From Sulfitobacter sediminilitoris (GTDB lineage Bacteria > Pseudomonadota > Alphaproteobacteria > Rhodobacterales > Rhodobacteraceae): a stretch of DNA of 64,000 bases. Under the pieces are notes generated by a model that was not told where the DNA came from, did no database searches, and saw only the letters and a program-made list of their open reading frames with translations. The translations under genes were made by a program, and so were the position numbers. Positions 17,621 through 27,696 of this stretch are shown here, one piece after another; the first letter of the stretch is position 1, and each line of letters begins with the position of its first letter. The stretch spans positions 124,001 through 188,000 of the forward strand of contig NZ_JAABNT010000009.1 in assembly GCF_010667575.1 (NCBI RefSeq), given 5' to 3'.

Positions 17621-18310
17621 ATGACCTTCGACCGTTCGATCAAGATCGCTCCCTCCATCCTTGCCGCCGATTTCGCCAACTTTGGCGCGGAATGCGAAGC
17701 CATTGAGGCGCAGGGCGCGGATTGGGTGCATGTGGACGTGATGGACGGTCATTTCGTACCGAACATCACTTTCGGACCTGCGATGTGTGCAGCGATCCGG
17801 CCGCATATCAAGGGCGTGATGGACGTACACCTGATGATTGCCCCGGTTGATCCCTATATTGACGCCTTCGCGAATGCGGGTGCGGATGTGATCACGGCGC
17901 ATGTCGAGGCCGGGCCCCACATTCACCGCACGCTGCAGGCAATCCGTGCAGCAGGAGCCAAGGCAGGCGTCGCGCTGAACCCTGGCACCCCGGCAGAGGC
18001 GGTGGCGCACCTGCTCGATCTCACTGACCTGATTTGCGTGATGACGGTGAACCCCGGATTTGGCGGGCAAAAGTTCATCGACATGTCGGACAAGATCAGG
18101 ACGCTGCGGTCAATGATCGGCGACCGCCCCGTGCATATCGAGATCGACGGCGGCGTCGACCCCAAGACCGCGCCAATGGTTGCGCAGGCCGGTGCCGACG
18201 TTCTGGTGGCCGGATCAGCAGTGTTCAAGGGAGGGTCGGTCAGCGATCCGGCGCCATATGGCGCGAACATCCGTGAGATCAGAGCGGCGGCGGAAGGTGT
18301 CTACGTCTGA
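17621..18310 (+). CDS. rpe: Ribulose-phosphate 3-epimerase
   Basis: A 229-residue TIM-barrel enzyme interconverting ribulose 5-phosphate and xylulose 5-phosphate in the pentose phosphate pathway. Diagnostic motifs are APSILAADFANFG, the metal-binding HVDVMDGHFVPNITFGP, VHLMI, MTVNPGFGGQKFI and the C-terminal EIDGGVDPKTAP with a phosphate-binding VAGSAVF. Length is typical. The start at 17621 follows AAGAGGCC. It is convergent with the acyl-CoA ligase. Confidence 0.96.
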   Translation: MTFDRSIKIAPSILAADFANFGAECEAIEAQGADWVHVDVMDGHFVPNITFGPAMCAAIRPHIKGVMDVHLMIAPVDPYIDAFANAGADVITAHVEAGPHIHRTLQAIRAAGAKAGVALNPGTPAEAVAHLLDLTDLICVMTVNPGFGGQKFIDMSDKIRTLRSMIGDRPVHIEIDGGVDPKTAPMVAQAGADVLVAGSAVFKGGSVSDPAPYGANIREIRAAAEGVYV

Positions 18311-18370
18311 ACAGGGACAGGCAGAGGTTGGACGAACGGCCCTCATCGCCGCTCTTTAATCTCTTTTTGG

Positions 18371-19864
18371 TCAGCTCAAACGGTCCGCGAAAGCGTCAAG
18401 CAGCTTGTGTTTGAGCAGCTTGCCCGTTGGCGCGGCAGGCAGTTCGGTGGCTATGACAATCTGGCTGGGCCGCTTGTATCCCGTCAGCCGTTCTTTGACG
18501 AATGCGCGCAGCTCTTCCGCGTCAAGCGTGTCGCCTTCGGCAATCTGCACAAAGGCCAGCACCTCTTCGTCGCCGTCTTTCATCCGGCCAATCACGGCGG
18601 ACTGGATGACCTGAGGATGGTCGTTCAGCGCCGCCTCCACCTCTGGCGGATAGACATTGAAACCGCCGTGGATGATCAGTTCCTTGGACCGGCCCAGAAT
18701 GTGCAGATGACCGTTCTCGTCGATCTTGCCAAGATCACCGGTGCGTAGCCAGCCGTCGGAATCCAGCGCCTTTTCGGTTTCTACCGGGTTGCGATAATAC
18801 CCTTTCATGACATGCGGCCCGCGCACCAGAACTTCGCCTGTTCCCGCGCCATTGCCGCCCGGAGCCTGATCATCAATGCTGATTTCGGTTCCGGGGGTCT
18901 TGGGGCCGACCGAGATGTCAGGAGAGCCAAGCGCATTCTTCGTGGCAGAAGCGCCCGAGGATGTCTCGGTCATGCCGAAGCCGTTCTGCAGCGGCAGGCC
19001 GTAGAAAGCTTCGGCCTTGCGCTTCCATGCCGGATCAAGTGGCGCGCCACCAGAGGACACGTAGCGCAGGCTGGGAGAATTCAGTTTCGCCAGCCCCTGT
19101 TCCTTTGTGTATTGCATCACAAGCGCATGCATTTGCGGCACGGCAGGCAGGACGGTCACACCGTTCATCACCGCGTCATAAAGTGCCGCTGCTGAAAACC
19201 GGGCTTCCTGCTGGACACTTGCCCCGGCATAGCAGGCCGCCGTCACGACCGAGACCAGCCCGAAGACATGGGTCAAAGGCAGCACGCCATAGATCACGTC
19301 CGCGGGCGTCATCTGGCGGAGGTTGGCCGAGGCGATGCCGCCAAAGCGCATGTTGCCATGGGTGAGCATCACGCCCTTGGGGTCGCCCGTAGTACCGGTT
19401 GTGTACAGCAGGACGGCGACATCGGACAGATCGGGGTCGGGATTCGAGGTTCGGATCGCCATGTGCATGGTCCCGAACGCGCCCGAGATTTCTGTTGCGG
19501 CCAGATGTTCGGCGTGCGCGGTGGCGTCCTTGGACACGGCGGTTGTCATCAAGACTACGGCTGGTGTGGCGTGATCAAGGATACGTTGCACTTCGCCCCT
19601 TGTCTGGCGGGCATTGACCGGGATCGCGACAGCATTCAGTTTCCACGACGCAAAGAGCACAGCGATGGCCGAGGCACAGTTTTCCGACAGCATCAGGACG
19701 CGGTCATTGGCCTGTACCCCCGCACCTTTCAGGGTTTCGGCCAGCGCATCGCTCGCACGGTCAAGATCGGCGTAGGTCCAACGTGTACCGATGCTGTCGG
19801 TGAAGGCCAGTCCGTCACCGCCTGCGGCCACCTGATCGGCCAGAAAGTCTTCTACCCGTGCCAT
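18371..19864 (-). CDS. Acyl-CoA synthetase (AMP-forming, class I adenylate-forming)
   Basis: A 497-residue ATP-dependent CoA ligase activating a carboxylic acid for the beta-oxidation enzymes encoded upstream on the same strand. Motifs: A3 LYTTGTTGDPKGVML, A5 NGFGMTETSS, A7 GWLRTGDLGKID, A8 hinge HILGRSKELIIHGGFNVYP, and the terminal lysine in PAAPTGKLLKHKLLD. It is the last gene of a seven-enzyme operon resembling pimFABCDE, so a dicarboxylic or alicyclic acid is a plausible substrate. Specificity cannot be read from the sequence. Confidence 0.9.
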   Translation of the reverse strand: MARVEDFLADQVAAGGDGLAFTDSIGTRWTYADLDRASDALAETLKGAGVQANDRVLMLSENCASAIAVLFASWKLNAVAIPVNARQTRGEVQRILDHATPAVVLMTTAVSKDATAHAEHLAATEISGAFGTMHMAIRTSNPDPDLSDVAVLLYTTGTTGDPKGVMLTHGNMRFGGIASANLRQMTPADVIYGVLPLTHVFGLVSVVTAACYAGASVQQEARFSAAALYDAVMNGVTVLPAVPQMHALVMQYTKEQGLAKLNSPSLRYVSSGGAPLDPAWKRKAEAFYGLPLQNGFGMTETSSGASATKNALGSPDISVGPKTPGTEISIDDQAPGGNGAGTGEVLVRGPHVMKGYYRNPVETEKALDSDGWLRTGDLGKIDENGHLHILGRSKELIIHGGFNVYPPEVEAALNDHPQVIQSAVIGRMKDGDEEVLAFVQIAEGDTLDAEELRAFVKERLTGYKRPSQIVIATELPAAPTGKLLKHKLLDAFADRLS

Positions 19865-19894
19865 TTCACAGCACCTTTCTTACTCGGATGTTCT

Positions 19895-20665
19895 TTACCC
19901 GTAGGACGGTTTGCGTTTTTCCAGAAAGGCCGAGATGCCTTCTGCGGCCTCATCACGACCGGAAGCGGCGGCCATGGCATCGCGTTCCGCGTCAAGTTGG
20001 CTGGCTTCGGTTGTTTCATAAGCATCGGCAACGAGCCCACGGATCACGCCCTGCGCCTGACGCGGCCCTTCGGCCAAGGCATCGGCCAGCGCCATCGCCT
20101 CCTCCATCGCCTTACCGGGGCTGGCAAGGCGGCTGACCGCCCCCAGTTCCGCAAACCGTTTCGCCATGACCGGACGGCCAAGCAAACACATCTCCATCGC
20201 CAGGGGACGCGGCAGAAGGCGCGCCATGGCTGAGGTCAAACCGCCGTCGGGTACCAGCCCTGCCTTGACGTAGGCTGCGACGAACTTGGCATCTTTCGCC
20301 GCGACGATCAGATCGCAGGCCAGCGCAAGGCTTAGACCCGCGCCTGCCGCCCCACCTTCGACAGCAGCGATCACCGGCACCGGGCTGGCGCGCATCCCTC
20401 GGACCAGATCGTGCAAATCATCGACCTTGTCGCGGCGCTCAGCTTCGCTGATTTGGCGGCGTTCGATGATCGTGTTCAGATTGCCGCCAGCACAAAAGAA
20501 CGGACCTTCAGAGGTCAGGATCACCGCACGAATGCGCAGCTCTCGCGCCTGTGCCAAAGCATCATTGATGCAGGCATAAAGCTCTGGTGACAGCGCACCT
20601 CGCTTTTCGGTATTGCCGTTCCAGATGATCAGGCGGTCGCCCTTGTCTTCGATCCGTGCGCTCAT
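19895..20665 (-). CDS. Enoyl-CoA hydratase/isomerase family protein
   Basis: A 256-residue crotonase-fold protein. The oxyanion-hole loops are FCAGGNLNTI and VEGGAAGAGLSLALACD. The usual first catalytic glutamate position lies in ALACDLIVAAKDAKFVAAYVKAGLVPDGG, where Glu is not obvious, so hydratase activity is not certain and an isomerase role is possible. It overlaps the thioesterase gene upstream by 4 bases and lies 30 bases before the acyl-CoA ligase. Confidence 0.85.
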   Translation of the reverse strand: MSARIEDKGDRLIIWNGNTEKRGALSPELYACINDALAQARELRIRAVILTSEGPFFCAGGNLNTIIERRQISEAERRDKVDDLHDLVRGMRASPVPVIAAVEGGAAGAGLSLALACDLIVAAKDAKFVAAYVKAGLVPDGGLTSAMARLLPRPLAMEMCLLGRPVMAKRFAELGAVSRLASPGKAMEEAMALADALAEGPRQAQGVIRGLVADAYETTEASQLDAERDAMAAASGRDEAAEGISAFLEKRKPSYG

Positions 20666-21105
20666 GTCAGTTTCTCCTGCGGTACCCGTTTGAAGACGCC
20701 CGTCGAGGTGGCGATCACGGTGCCGTCTTCATGCTCCAGCACCGCGTCGATATAGAGAATGCTGCGCCCACCCCCCTTGACCGTGCCCGTGGCCCAGACG
20801 CGGCCGGGCCGACCCGGCGCGATGAAATGGGTGGTCATCGAAACCGTCAGGAACGGCGCCCTGCCGCTGGGATCCACGGTCAGCGAACCTGTGCAACCGC
20901 AGGCGTTATCGAGCATGCAAGTTGCGACGCCCCCGTGCAGAACGTTGTGCCGGTTGGTATGTTGTGGCCCCACGTCGAGATAACAGCGCCCATGGACCCC
21001 GTCGGATACGTCAACGACGTATCCGATCAGGGTCTGGGTGCCGGTCTCGTCCCGGATGAGGTATTTCTCATCGGGCTGCGACCTGAGGTAGCTTCCGTCG
21101 CTCAT
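20662..21105 (-). CDS. PaaI-type acyl-CoA thioesterase (hot-dog fold)
   Basis: A 147-residue single hot-dog domain. The HGGVATCMLDNACG segment is the HGG motif with a downstream acidic residue as in PaaI thioesterases, and TVSMTTHFIAPGRPG is the beta-strand region. It would release CoA from stalled or excess acyl-CoA intermediates. It overlaps the neighbouring genes on both sides by ATGA (20662-20665 and 21102-21105), so it is firmly part of the operon. Confidence 0.88.
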   Translation of the reverse strand: MSDGSYLRSQPDEKYLIRDETGTQTLIGYVVDVSDGVHGRCYLDVGPQHTNRHNVLHGGVATCMLDNACGCTGSLTVDPSGRAPFLTVSMTTHFIAPGRPGRVWATGTVKGGGRSILYIDAVLEHEDGTVIATSTGVFKRVPQEKLT

Positions 21106-22235
21106 GCAGCGGCAAGCGCGATAAAGCGTTCAAGGTGATGGTCGGTATCCCCAAAACGGTGATCGGCCATGACGATGCGCTTGGCGATATGCGCCAGCTC
21201 ATACTCCTTGGTCATCGCGATACCGCCGTGCAGTTGGATGCTGTCCTCGGCCACCAGGCGGCCCGCGCGGCCCAGCAGATTTTTTGCGCCTGACACGTGG
21301 CTTTCGCGGCTCTTGCGGTTCCCCTCAAGATGGCCTGCTGCATTGATCACGGCAGAGCGCGCCTGCTCCATCTCGATCAGGAGGTCCGCCATGCGGAAGG
21401 CCAGCGCCTGGAAGGTGCCGATGGGCCGCCCAAACTGCTTGCGCGTCATCAGGTAGTCCTTGGTCAGGTGTGTCGCGGTCTCCATGGCGCCCAGCGTTTC
21501 GGCGCATTGTGCAACGTTCGCTGCAGCGATACGCGCCTCAATTGCAGGAAACGCTTCGCCCGCTTTGCCCAGACGAGCAGAAGATGGCACACGAACATCG
21601 TCCAGCATCACTTCAGCCGCGCGGCCTCCAGCCAAGAGCGCGTATCCCTGAATGGTCACGCCCTTTGTATCCGCAGGGACAAGGAACAGCGAAATACCAG
21701 CGTCTTCGCCCGGCGCACCGCTTTCGCGGGCCGAGATGACAAGGTGATCGGCAGCCTCGGCGTTGACCACAACGGCCTTGTGACCGTTCAGCACGATCTC
21801 GTCGCCATCCGTTTTGGCGGAGGTCTGCACGCGATTGAGGTCATAGCGGCTTGTCGGCTCGCCATGGGCGAAAGCCATCTGGCAGCCACCGCCGATGATT
21901 TCCTCGACCAGCCCTTTCTGTGTGTCCGTTCCAAGATCGGCCACAAGGCCACCGGCAAGGACGGCAGTGTCCAGAAACGGCTCGACCACGCCCGCGCGGC
22001 CCAACTCCTCGAACACCACGGCAATGTCAAAACCTTTGCCGCCGAAACCGCCCTGCTCTTCGGTAAAGAGCGCGCCGATCACGCCAAGTTCGGCCAACTC
22101 TGTCCAGATCTCTTCGGACATGCCGCTTTCGCTGTCGATGATCTTGTTGCGGGTTGCCGTGTCGTATTTCTCGCGCAGGAAACGACGCAGCGTGTCCTGC
22201 AGCATTTGGCGTTCTTCTGTCAGATCGAAATTCAT
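21102..22235 (-). CDS. Acyl-CoA dehydrogenase, small-subunit type (PimD-like)
   Basis: A 377-residue FAD-dependent acyl-CoA dehydrogenase. It begins MNFDLTEERQMLQDTLRRFL; the FAD/substrate region includes the AETLGAMETATHLTKDYLMTR helix and RKQFGRPIGTFQ. The C-terminal section reads DSIQLHGGIAMTKEYELA then FGDTDHHLERF, the form seen in small subunits of two-gene dehydrogenases such as PimC/PimD. It follows the larger paralogue by 3 bases, and a heteromeric enzyme is likely. This is an inference from pairing and lengths. Confidence 0.88.
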   Translation of the reverse strand: MNFDLTEERQMLQDTLRRFLREKYDTATRNKIIDSESGMSEEIWTELAELGVIGALFTEEQGGFGGKGFDIAVVFEELGRAGVVEPFLDTAVLAGGLVADLGTDTQKGLVEEIIGGGCQMAFAHGEPTSRYDLNRVQTSAKTDGDEIVLNGHKAVVVNAEAADHLVISARESGAPGEDAGISLFLVPADTKGVTIQGYALLAGGRAAEVMLDDVRVPSSARLGKAGEAFPAIEARIAAANVAQCAETLGAMETATHLTKDYLMTRKQFGRPIGTFQALAFRMADLLIEMEQARSAVINAAGHLEGNRKSRESHVSGAKNLLGRAGRLVAEDSIQLHGGIAMTKEYELAHIAKRIVMADHRFGDTDHHLERFIALAAA

Positions 22236-22238
22236 GGC

Positions 22239-23450
22239 TTATGCTCCCCCGCTCATGGTCACTTTGGCGATGATGCCGCGCTGGATTTCGTTTGAGCCGC
22301 CAAAGATCGACAGCTTGCGGTTGTTGAAATACTTGGCCGCAACGGGGCCTGCACCCAGTGGATCCGGTAGCGCCGCATTGGATCCTTCCACTGCTTCAGA
22401 GGCGAAGGGCATGGCATAGGCACCAGCCGCACGGCGGGCCAGATCGTTGATTTCCTGACGGATGATCGTGCCTTTGACCTTGAGCATAGAGGCTTCAACG
22501 CCGGGTGCTTCGCCAGCGGCGGCTTTCGAGATGATCCGCAGGTTGGTGGTGGACATGGCATTGAGATCAATCTCGACCTGAGCAACACGCGCGGCGAAAT
22601 GCGGGTTCTGAATGAGCGGCTTGCCGTTCGACATCTCGTGCTTGGCAATGCGCTTGACCGCAGTGAGGCCCGCCTGAGAGAAGCCGACGCCCGCAATGTT
22701 GGTGCGTTCATGCGTCAGCAGGTACTTCGCATAGGTCCAGCCCTTGTTTTCTTCGCCAACAAGGTTCTCGACCGGGACTTCGACGTTGTCAAAGAACACC
22801 TCGTTCACCTCGTGAACACCGTCGAGCAGAATGATCGGGCGCACTTCGATACCGGGAGTGTTCATGTCGATCAGGAGGAACGAGATGCCCTCCTGCTGCT
22901 TGACCTCCTTGTCGGTGCGCACCAGGCAGAAGATCATGTTGGCGTGCTGACCCAGAGTGGTCCAGGTTTTCTGGCCGTTCACGATGTATTGCGTGCCAGC
23001 CTCGTTCTTGACGGCTGTGGTCTTGAGCGAGGCGAGGTCGGATCCGGCACCCGGCTCTGAATAGCCCTGGCACCACCAGTCTTCACCCGACAGGATACGC
23101 GGCAGCCAATAGTCTTGCTGTTCCTTTGAGCCAAACTTTTGCAGCACAGGGGCCAGCATCGACAGGCCAAAAGGCACGATGCGTGGCGCGTCGGCTGCGG
23201 CGGTTTCTTCTTCGAAGATGTGGCGCTGTACCGCGTTCCACTCGGCCCCACCGAATTTCTTGGGCCAATTGGGCGCAAGCCAGCCCTGCTCGTTCAGGAT
23301 CGCATGCCATTGCTCCATGTCTTCCTTGGTCAGCCCGTCGCCATCGGTACCGGCGACCTTTTCGCTCAGTTCCTTGGGCAGTTTTTCTTTCAGGAAAGTG
23401 CGGACTTCTTCGCGGAAGGCCTTTTCTTCGTCAGAATAGCTAAGGTCCAT
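22239..23450 (-). CDS. Acyl-CoA dehydrogenase, large-subunit type (PimC-like)
   Basis: A 403-residue acyl-CoA dehydrogenase. The start is taken at the ATG at 23450 (MDLSYSDEEKAFREEVRTFL), preceded by GGGAGCGAG; the extension to 23519 is not family-like. Motifs: WCQGYSEPGAGSDLA and NGQKTWTTLGQHA. The C-terminal IFGGSNEIQRGIIAK has Gly where MCAD-type enzymes carry the catalytic Glu, so the base must come from another position or from the paired subunit. Together with the following 377-residue paralogue it mirrors the pimC-pimD pair. Confidence 0.88.
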   Translation of the reverse strand: MDLSYSDEEKAFREEVRTFLKEKLPKELSEKVAGTDGDGLTKEDMEQWHAILNEQGWLAPNWPKKFGGAEWNAVQRHIFEEETAAADAPRIVPFGLSMLAPVLQKFGSKEQQDYWLPRILSGEDWWCQGYSEPGAGSDLASLKTTAVKNEAGTQYIVNGQKTWTTLGQHANMIFCLVRTDKEVKQQEGISFLLIDMNTPGIEVRPIILLDGVHEVNEVFFDNVEVPVENLVGEENKGWTYAKYLLTHERTNIAGVGFSQAGLTAVKRIAKHEMSNGKPLIQNPHFAARVAQVEIDLNAMSTTNLRIISKAAAGEAPGVEASMLKVKGTIIRQEINDLARRAAGAYAMPFASEAVEGSNAALPDPLGAGPVAAKYFNNRKLSIFGGSNEIQRGIIAKVTMSGGA

Positions 23451-23470
23451 TTTCTCGCTCCCATTATCTC

Positions 23471-24643
23471 TTAGTAAATCTCGAACAGTCCGGCGGCACC
23501 CATGCCGCCCCCGATACACATAGTCACAACGCCCAGCTTGGCACCGCGACGTTTTCCCTCATAGAGAATGTGCCCCGTCAAGCGTGCGCCCGTCATGCCG
23601 AAGGGGTGGCCGATCGCGATAGAGCCGCCGTTCACGTTGAATTTGTCCGGGTCGATACCCAGTTGGTCACGGGAATAGAGGCACTGCGAGGCAAAGGCTT
23701 CGTTCAGCTCCCACAGGTCAATGTCGTCGACCTTGAGGCCGTGCCGTTCCAGCAAGCGTGGCACCGCATAGATCGGGCCGATGCCCATCTCGTCAGGCTC
23801 GCACCCAGCAACGGCAAAGCCCTTGAACGCGCCGATCGGTTCAAGGCCTTTTTGCTCCGCTTCCTTGCTGTCCATCACGACAACGGCGGCGGCACCATCT
23901 GAAAGCTGGCTGGCGTTGCCAGCGGTGACATAGCCGCCTTCACGTACCGGCTGCAGGCCGGACAGCCCCTCCATCGTGGTGCCGGGACGGTTGCATTCGT
24001 CCTTGTCGACGGTGACCTCGTGATGGGTGATTTCCCCGGTTTCCTTGTTCTGCATGCCCATGGTTGTGGTCATCGGCACGATCTCTTCGTCGAATTTGCC
24101 CGCCTGCTGCGCCTCGTGGATGAGCTGCTGGCTGCGCAAGCCGAATTCGTCCTGATATTCGCGGCTGACGTTGTAGCGTTCAGCGACGATGTCAGCGGTT
24201 TCGATCATGGTCAGATAAATGTCTGGCTTGTGCTCTTCGAGCCATGGATCCCGGACCGATATCGAATGCGGCTGCACCATCGAAATGCTTTCGACGCCGC
24301 CTGCGACCATGGGTCCGGCGCCTTCCTGTGTGATGGCGTTGGCCGCCATGGCGATGGTCTGAAGACCGGATGAGCAAAAACGGTTCACGGTCACGCCGGA
24401 CGCGGTCACCGGCAGCCCCGCGCGCAGAGCGATCTGGCGTGCGATGTTGCCGCCGGTTGCCCCTTCAGGCGTGGCGCAGCCCATCAACACGTCTTCGATC
24501 TGTGCAGGATCAAGGCCCGCACGTTCGACAGCGTGGCTCACCACATGGCCGCCAAGGGCCGCACCGTGGGTCATGTTGAACGACCCCCGGAAGGATTTCG
24601 CAAGCCCGGTCCGGGCGGAAGAGACGATGACAGCTTGTTTCAT
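23471..24643 (-). CDS. Acetyl-CoA acyltransferase (thiolase)
   Basis: A 390-residue degradative thiolase cleaving 3-ketoacyl-CoA. The nucleophile lies in [19 protein letters not shown], the histidine in [18 protein letters not shown] and the second cysteine in [15 protein letters not shown]. Length and motifs match FadA/PimB. It overlaps the bifunctional gene upstream by ATGA (24640-24643) and precedes the dehydrogenase pair by about 20 bases. Confidence 0.95.
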   Translation of the reverse strand: MKQAVIVSSARTGLAKSFRGSFNMTHGAALGGHVVSHAVERAGLDPAQIEDVLMGCATPEGATGGNIARQIALRAGLPVTASGVTVNRFCSSGLQTIAMAANAITQEGAGPMVAGGVESISMVQPHSISVRDPWLEEHKPDIYLTMIETADIVAERYNVSREYQDEFGLRSQQLIHEAQQAGKFDEEIVPMTTTMGMQNKETGEITHHEVTVDKDECNRPGTTMEGLSGLQPVREGGYVTAGNASQLSDGAAAVVVMDSKEAEQKGLEPIGAFKGFAVAGCEPDEMGIGPIYAVPRLLERHGLKVDDIDLWELNEAFASQCLYSRDQLGIDPDKFNVNGGSIAIGHPFGMTGARLTGHILYEGKRRGAKLGVVTMCIGGGMGAAGLFEIY

Positions 24644-26736
24644 TTCGATGCGTCCTTGTTCAGATCGTCAAAGGTGCGGCCCTCGGCCACGAGTTGTTTC
24701 AACAGCGGGGCAGGTTGCCAGAACCACGCGTCTTCCTTGGCGTAGCCTTCGATGTCCGCCAGAATATTTGGCAGGCCCTGGATATCCGCCCATTTCATCG
24801 GTCCTCCCCAGTAGCGCGGAAAGCCGTAGCCGAAGAGCAGCACCATATCGACATCCAGCGGACGCTTGGCGATGCCCTCGCCCACGACCTTCGCGGCCTC
24901 GTTCACCATGGCACACATGTAGCGGCGCACAATCTCTTCATCCGAGAAATCGCGTGGCGTAATTCCCAGCTCCTGCTGCTCGGCCTTGACCAGTTCCATG
25001 ATCTTGGGGTTCGGCGTGCCGCCGCGCTTGCCCTTTTCATAGACGTAGTAGCCTTCGCCGGTTTTCTGGCCGAAATGGCCCTGTTCGCAAAGGCGGTCGA
25101 TGTAGGTTGGCACGCGTTCTTCGGGGTGGCGGTGCGGTGCCTTGCGCTTGCGGGTGGCCCAGCCAATATCCAGACCGGCAAGGTCGGACACCGCGAAGGG
25201 CCCCATGGCAAAGCCGAAATCGACAAGCGCCTTGTCGATCTGGAAAGGCGATGCACCATCAAGCACCATATGGCCCGCCGCATCTCGGTAAACGGCAAGG
25301 ATGCGGTTGCCGATAAAGCCGTCGCAAACACCTGCGCGCACGCAGATCTTGCCCAGCGCCTTGCCCAGCGCAAAGCCGGTTGCGACCACGTCGATCGCGG
25401 TTTTGTCCGCCACCACGACTTCGAGCAGTTTCATGACGTGGGCGGGCGAAAAGAAGTGCAGTCCAATGACGTCTTCGGGGCGAGTGGTAGAGGCCGCGAT
25501 TTCATCCACGTCAAGATAAGAGGTGTTCGAGGCAAGTACGCAGCCTGGCTTGCAGACGGCGTCCAGTTTTCCAAAGACCTCTTTCTTAACAGACATTTCC
25601 TCGAAAACGGCTTCGATGACCAGATCGACATCCTTGAGGCTGTCGTAGCTCTGGCTGACTTCCAGCGCGATGGTCAACAGGTTGTCGTGTTTTTCCTGAC
25701 TGATCTTGCCGCGCTTCAGCGCACCGGCCAGATTGCCTGCGATGCGCTCTTTGGCAGCTTTCGCCGCCTCATCGCTCATTTCGATCAGCACCACGTTCAT
25801 TTCCGCCAGCAAGCAGGCGGTTGCAATGCCCGCCCCCATCGTGCCGCCGCCAATTACGCCAATGGATTGCAGCGTGCGCGGCTCAACCCCTTTCAGTTCA
25901 GGCAGGTTGCCGACAGCGCGTTCGGAAAAGAACGCGTGGATCATGCCTTGCCGTTGGTCTGTTTGCATCAGATCCATGAAAATCTTGCGCTCGGCCTTCA
26001 CGCCTTCGTCAAAAGGCAATTCGGCAGCCGCCTGTACAGCGCGGACCGCCTCGGCGGGGCTGATCTGACCGCGGCCCTTTTTCAGCACCGCCTCATAGGT
26101 CGCATCCCAATCGATCGCTGCAGGCGGGTCCAGTTCGCTGACCGGGCGGCGTGCGGCACCGGAGTCAAGCAGGTCTTGCGCATACGCCAGCCCGACCGCT
26201 TCAGGATCTCCTTCGGAAACCTTGTCGATGATACCCAACTCAAGCGCTTCCGCTGCTTTGACCTGTCGGCCCGTGGTGATGACATCAATGGCCTTTTCAG
26301 TACCGGTCAAACGTGGCAAGCGCTGCGTGCCGGTCGCACCGGGGATCAGACCCAGATGCACTTCGGGCAGGCCAACGCGGGCAGACGGTTGTGCGACGCG
26401 GTAATGCGCCGACAGGGCGATTTCGAGGCCACCGCCCAGAGACACACCATGCATGGACGCGACAACGATCAGCGGCAATGCCTCGATCCGGTTGCAGACA
26501 TCGGGCAGGTAAGGTTCAAGCGGCTGCTTGCCGAATTCCTTGATGTCGGCACCCGCGATGAAAGCGCGGCCTTCGCCGACGATGACGACGGCTTTGACGC
26601 CTTCATCCGCTTCAGCCTGCATCAGCGTCTGCAAAAGACCTGCGCGGACGTCCTGGCTCAACGCGTTGACCGGCGGGTTCTGGATGCGCAGTACGGCAAT
26701 ATCACCGTGGCGGCTGTAGGCTACTTTATCACTCAT
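24640..26736 (-). CDS. Bifunctional enoyl-CoA hydratase / 3-hydroxyacyl-CoA dehydrogenase (FadJ/PimF-like)
   Basis: A 698-residue two-domain enzyme. The N-terminal crotonase part (about 1-190) has [13 protein letters not shown] and [17 protein letters not shown], with the catalytic glutamate in [21 protein letters not shown]. The 3-hydroxyacyl-CoA dehydrogenase part starts at [14 protein letters not shown] and has [17 protein letters not shown]. The ATG at 26736 follows AAGGAGAGACTG; the extension to 26784 is rejected. It is the first enzyme gene of the operon, 19 bases after the IclR regulator. A large antisense frame at 24694-26823 is a coding shadow. Confidence 0.94.
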   Translation of the reverse strand: MSDKVAYSRHGDIAVLRIQNPPVNALSQDVRAGLLQTLMQAEADEGVKAVVIVGEGRAFIAGADIKEFGKQPLEPYLPDVCNRIEALPLIVVASMHGVSLGGGLEIALSAHYRVAQPSARVGLPEVHLGLIPGATGTQRLPRLTGTEKAIDVITTGRQVKAAEALELGIIDKVSEGDPEAVGLAYAQDLLDSGAARRPVSELDPPAAIDWDATYEAVLKKGRGQISPAEAVRAVQAAAELPFDEGVKAERKIFMDLMQTDQRQGMIHAFFSERAVGNLPELKGVEPRTLQSIGVIGGGTMGAGIATACLLAEMNVVLIEMSDEAAKAAKERIAGNLAGALKRGKISQEKHDNLLTIALEVSQSYDSLKDVDLVIEAVFEEMSVKKEVFGKLDAVCKPGCVLASNTSYLDVDEIAASTTRPEDVIGLHFFSPAHVMKLLEVVVADKTAIDVVATGFALGKALGKICVRAGVCDGFIGNRILAVYRDAAGHMVLDGASPFQIDKALVDFGFAMGPFAVSDLAGLDIGWATRKRKAPHRHPEERVPTYIDRLCEQGHFGQKTGEGYYVYEKGKRGGTPNPKIMELVKAEQQELGITPRDFSDEEIVRRYMCAMVNEAAKVVGEGIAKRPLDVDMVLLFGYGFPRYWGGPMKWADIQGLPNILADIEGYAKEDAWFWQPAPLLKQLVAEGRTFDDLNKDASK

Positions 26737-26755
26737 CAGTCTCTCCTTGATCTTT

Positions 26756-27532
26756 TCATCCGCGCCGCGCGAGGGCGGGGGCATGCCCGGTGCGCTGTTC
26801 CAGCCTGCGCACGGCGTCTCTGAGCGCGGGGCCTACTTCGGTCTTCATGCGCTGATCCGGCAGATCGCGGGGCAGCGCGCCGCAGGTAAAGGCAACACAT
26901 TCGGCAAATTCGCCTGCGTAGTAGGGTACGCTGACGGCATTGACCGTGCGGGCATAGCGTGTGTGCTCTGGCGCGATGGTGAACCCTTGCCCGATCAATT
27001 GGTCATACCCGTCCTGTCGAAACGCGGCCAATTCTGCCTCACTGTCCATGGTGTCGAATTTTTCATCCGACATGGTGGCAAGTACTGCTTGTCCGGAAGA
27101 AGAGCCGAATATCGGAATGCGGTGGCCGGGTTCAAGCCAGATCGTTGCAACACCCTGCGGGCGCCATGTCTTGGCCAGCAGCATGCGGTCGCCATCGCGC
27201 ACTGAGATCAACGTCAATGTGCCGGTCTGATCGGCCAGCTTTTGCATGGTATCCGAGGCCAGATCGACAAAGCTGATCGAAAGCGATGCCACCGAGCCCA
27301 GCGCCACGGCGGCAGGTCCAAGGCGAAAACGCTCGTTCCGGCCCGCGTGGCTGAGGTATCCCAGCTCGCACAGAGTGTAGGTCAATCGGGAGATCGTCGG
27401 TTTCGGCAAGCCTGTCCGCTCTGCAATCTCGGCATGGGTCAAACCGTTATCGCTGGCCCGGAAGGCCCGCAACACGCCGAGGCCGCGTGCTAGCGTATTG
27501 GCAAATTTCCTGTTCCCGGAGTGATCGTTCAT
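26756..27532 (-). CDS. IclR-family transcriptional regulator
   Basis: A 258-residue regulator. The N-terminal winged helix (about 15-75) contains LTHAEIAERTGLPKPTISRL. The C-terminal IclR effector domain includes LAKTWRPQGVATIWLEPGHRIPIFGSSSGQAVLA and the cysteine-bearing ECVAFTCGAL. It is co-directional with, and 19 bases upstream of, the beta-oxidation genes, so it probably controls its own operon in response to a pathway acyl-CoA or acid (inference). Its ATG overlaps the stop of a short leader ORF. Confidence 0.9.
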   Translation of the reverse strand: MNDHSGNRKFANTLARGLGVLRAFRASDNGLTHAEIAERTGLPKPTISRLTYTLCELGYLSHAGRNERFRLGPAAVALGSVASLSISFVDLASDTMQKLADQTGTLTLISVRDGDRMLLAKTWRPQGVATIWLEPGHRIPIFGSSSGQAVLATMSDEKFDTMDSEAELAAFRQDGYDQLIGQGFTIAPEHTRYARTVNAVSVPYYAGEFAECVAFTCGALPRDLPDQRMKTEVGPALRDAVRRLEQRTGHAPALARRG

Positions 27533-27654
27533 TGGCCAGCCAAGCTGTCATGGCAGCAGCCCAAACAGGGACGTGACGCGTCGGTGGCCTGTCCCAAGAC
27601 GGCATGGCAGGTTGTCCGGTTCACCCTCTGCCCCGGGTTGTTCAGAAAGCTCAT
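27529..27654 (-). CDS. Possible 41-residue leader ORF coupled to the IclR gene
   Basis: A short frame begins MSFLNNPGQRVNR at the ATG at 27654, with a strong GGGAGGG ribosome-binding site four bases upstream. It ends with TGA inside the IclR start (CAATGA), giving the overlap typical of translational coupling. It carries four cysteines, three of them in CLGCCH near the end, and matches no family I recognise. It could be a regulatory leader peptide or a chance frame; the good Shine-Dalgarno and exact overlap argue for translation. Confidence 0.45.
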   Translation of the reverse strand: MSFLNNPGQRVNRTTCHAVLGQATDASRPCLGCCHDSLAGQ

Positions 27655-27696
27655 GTAACCCTCCCGATCACACTTATTTCGCACAGCAAAACGGCG

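Noticed and set aside
24694-26823. A 709-codon open frame antisense to the bifunctional beta-oxidation gene
   Set aside because: Mirror of strong GC-biased codon use in a clear FadJ-like gene; no ribosome-binding site or domain.
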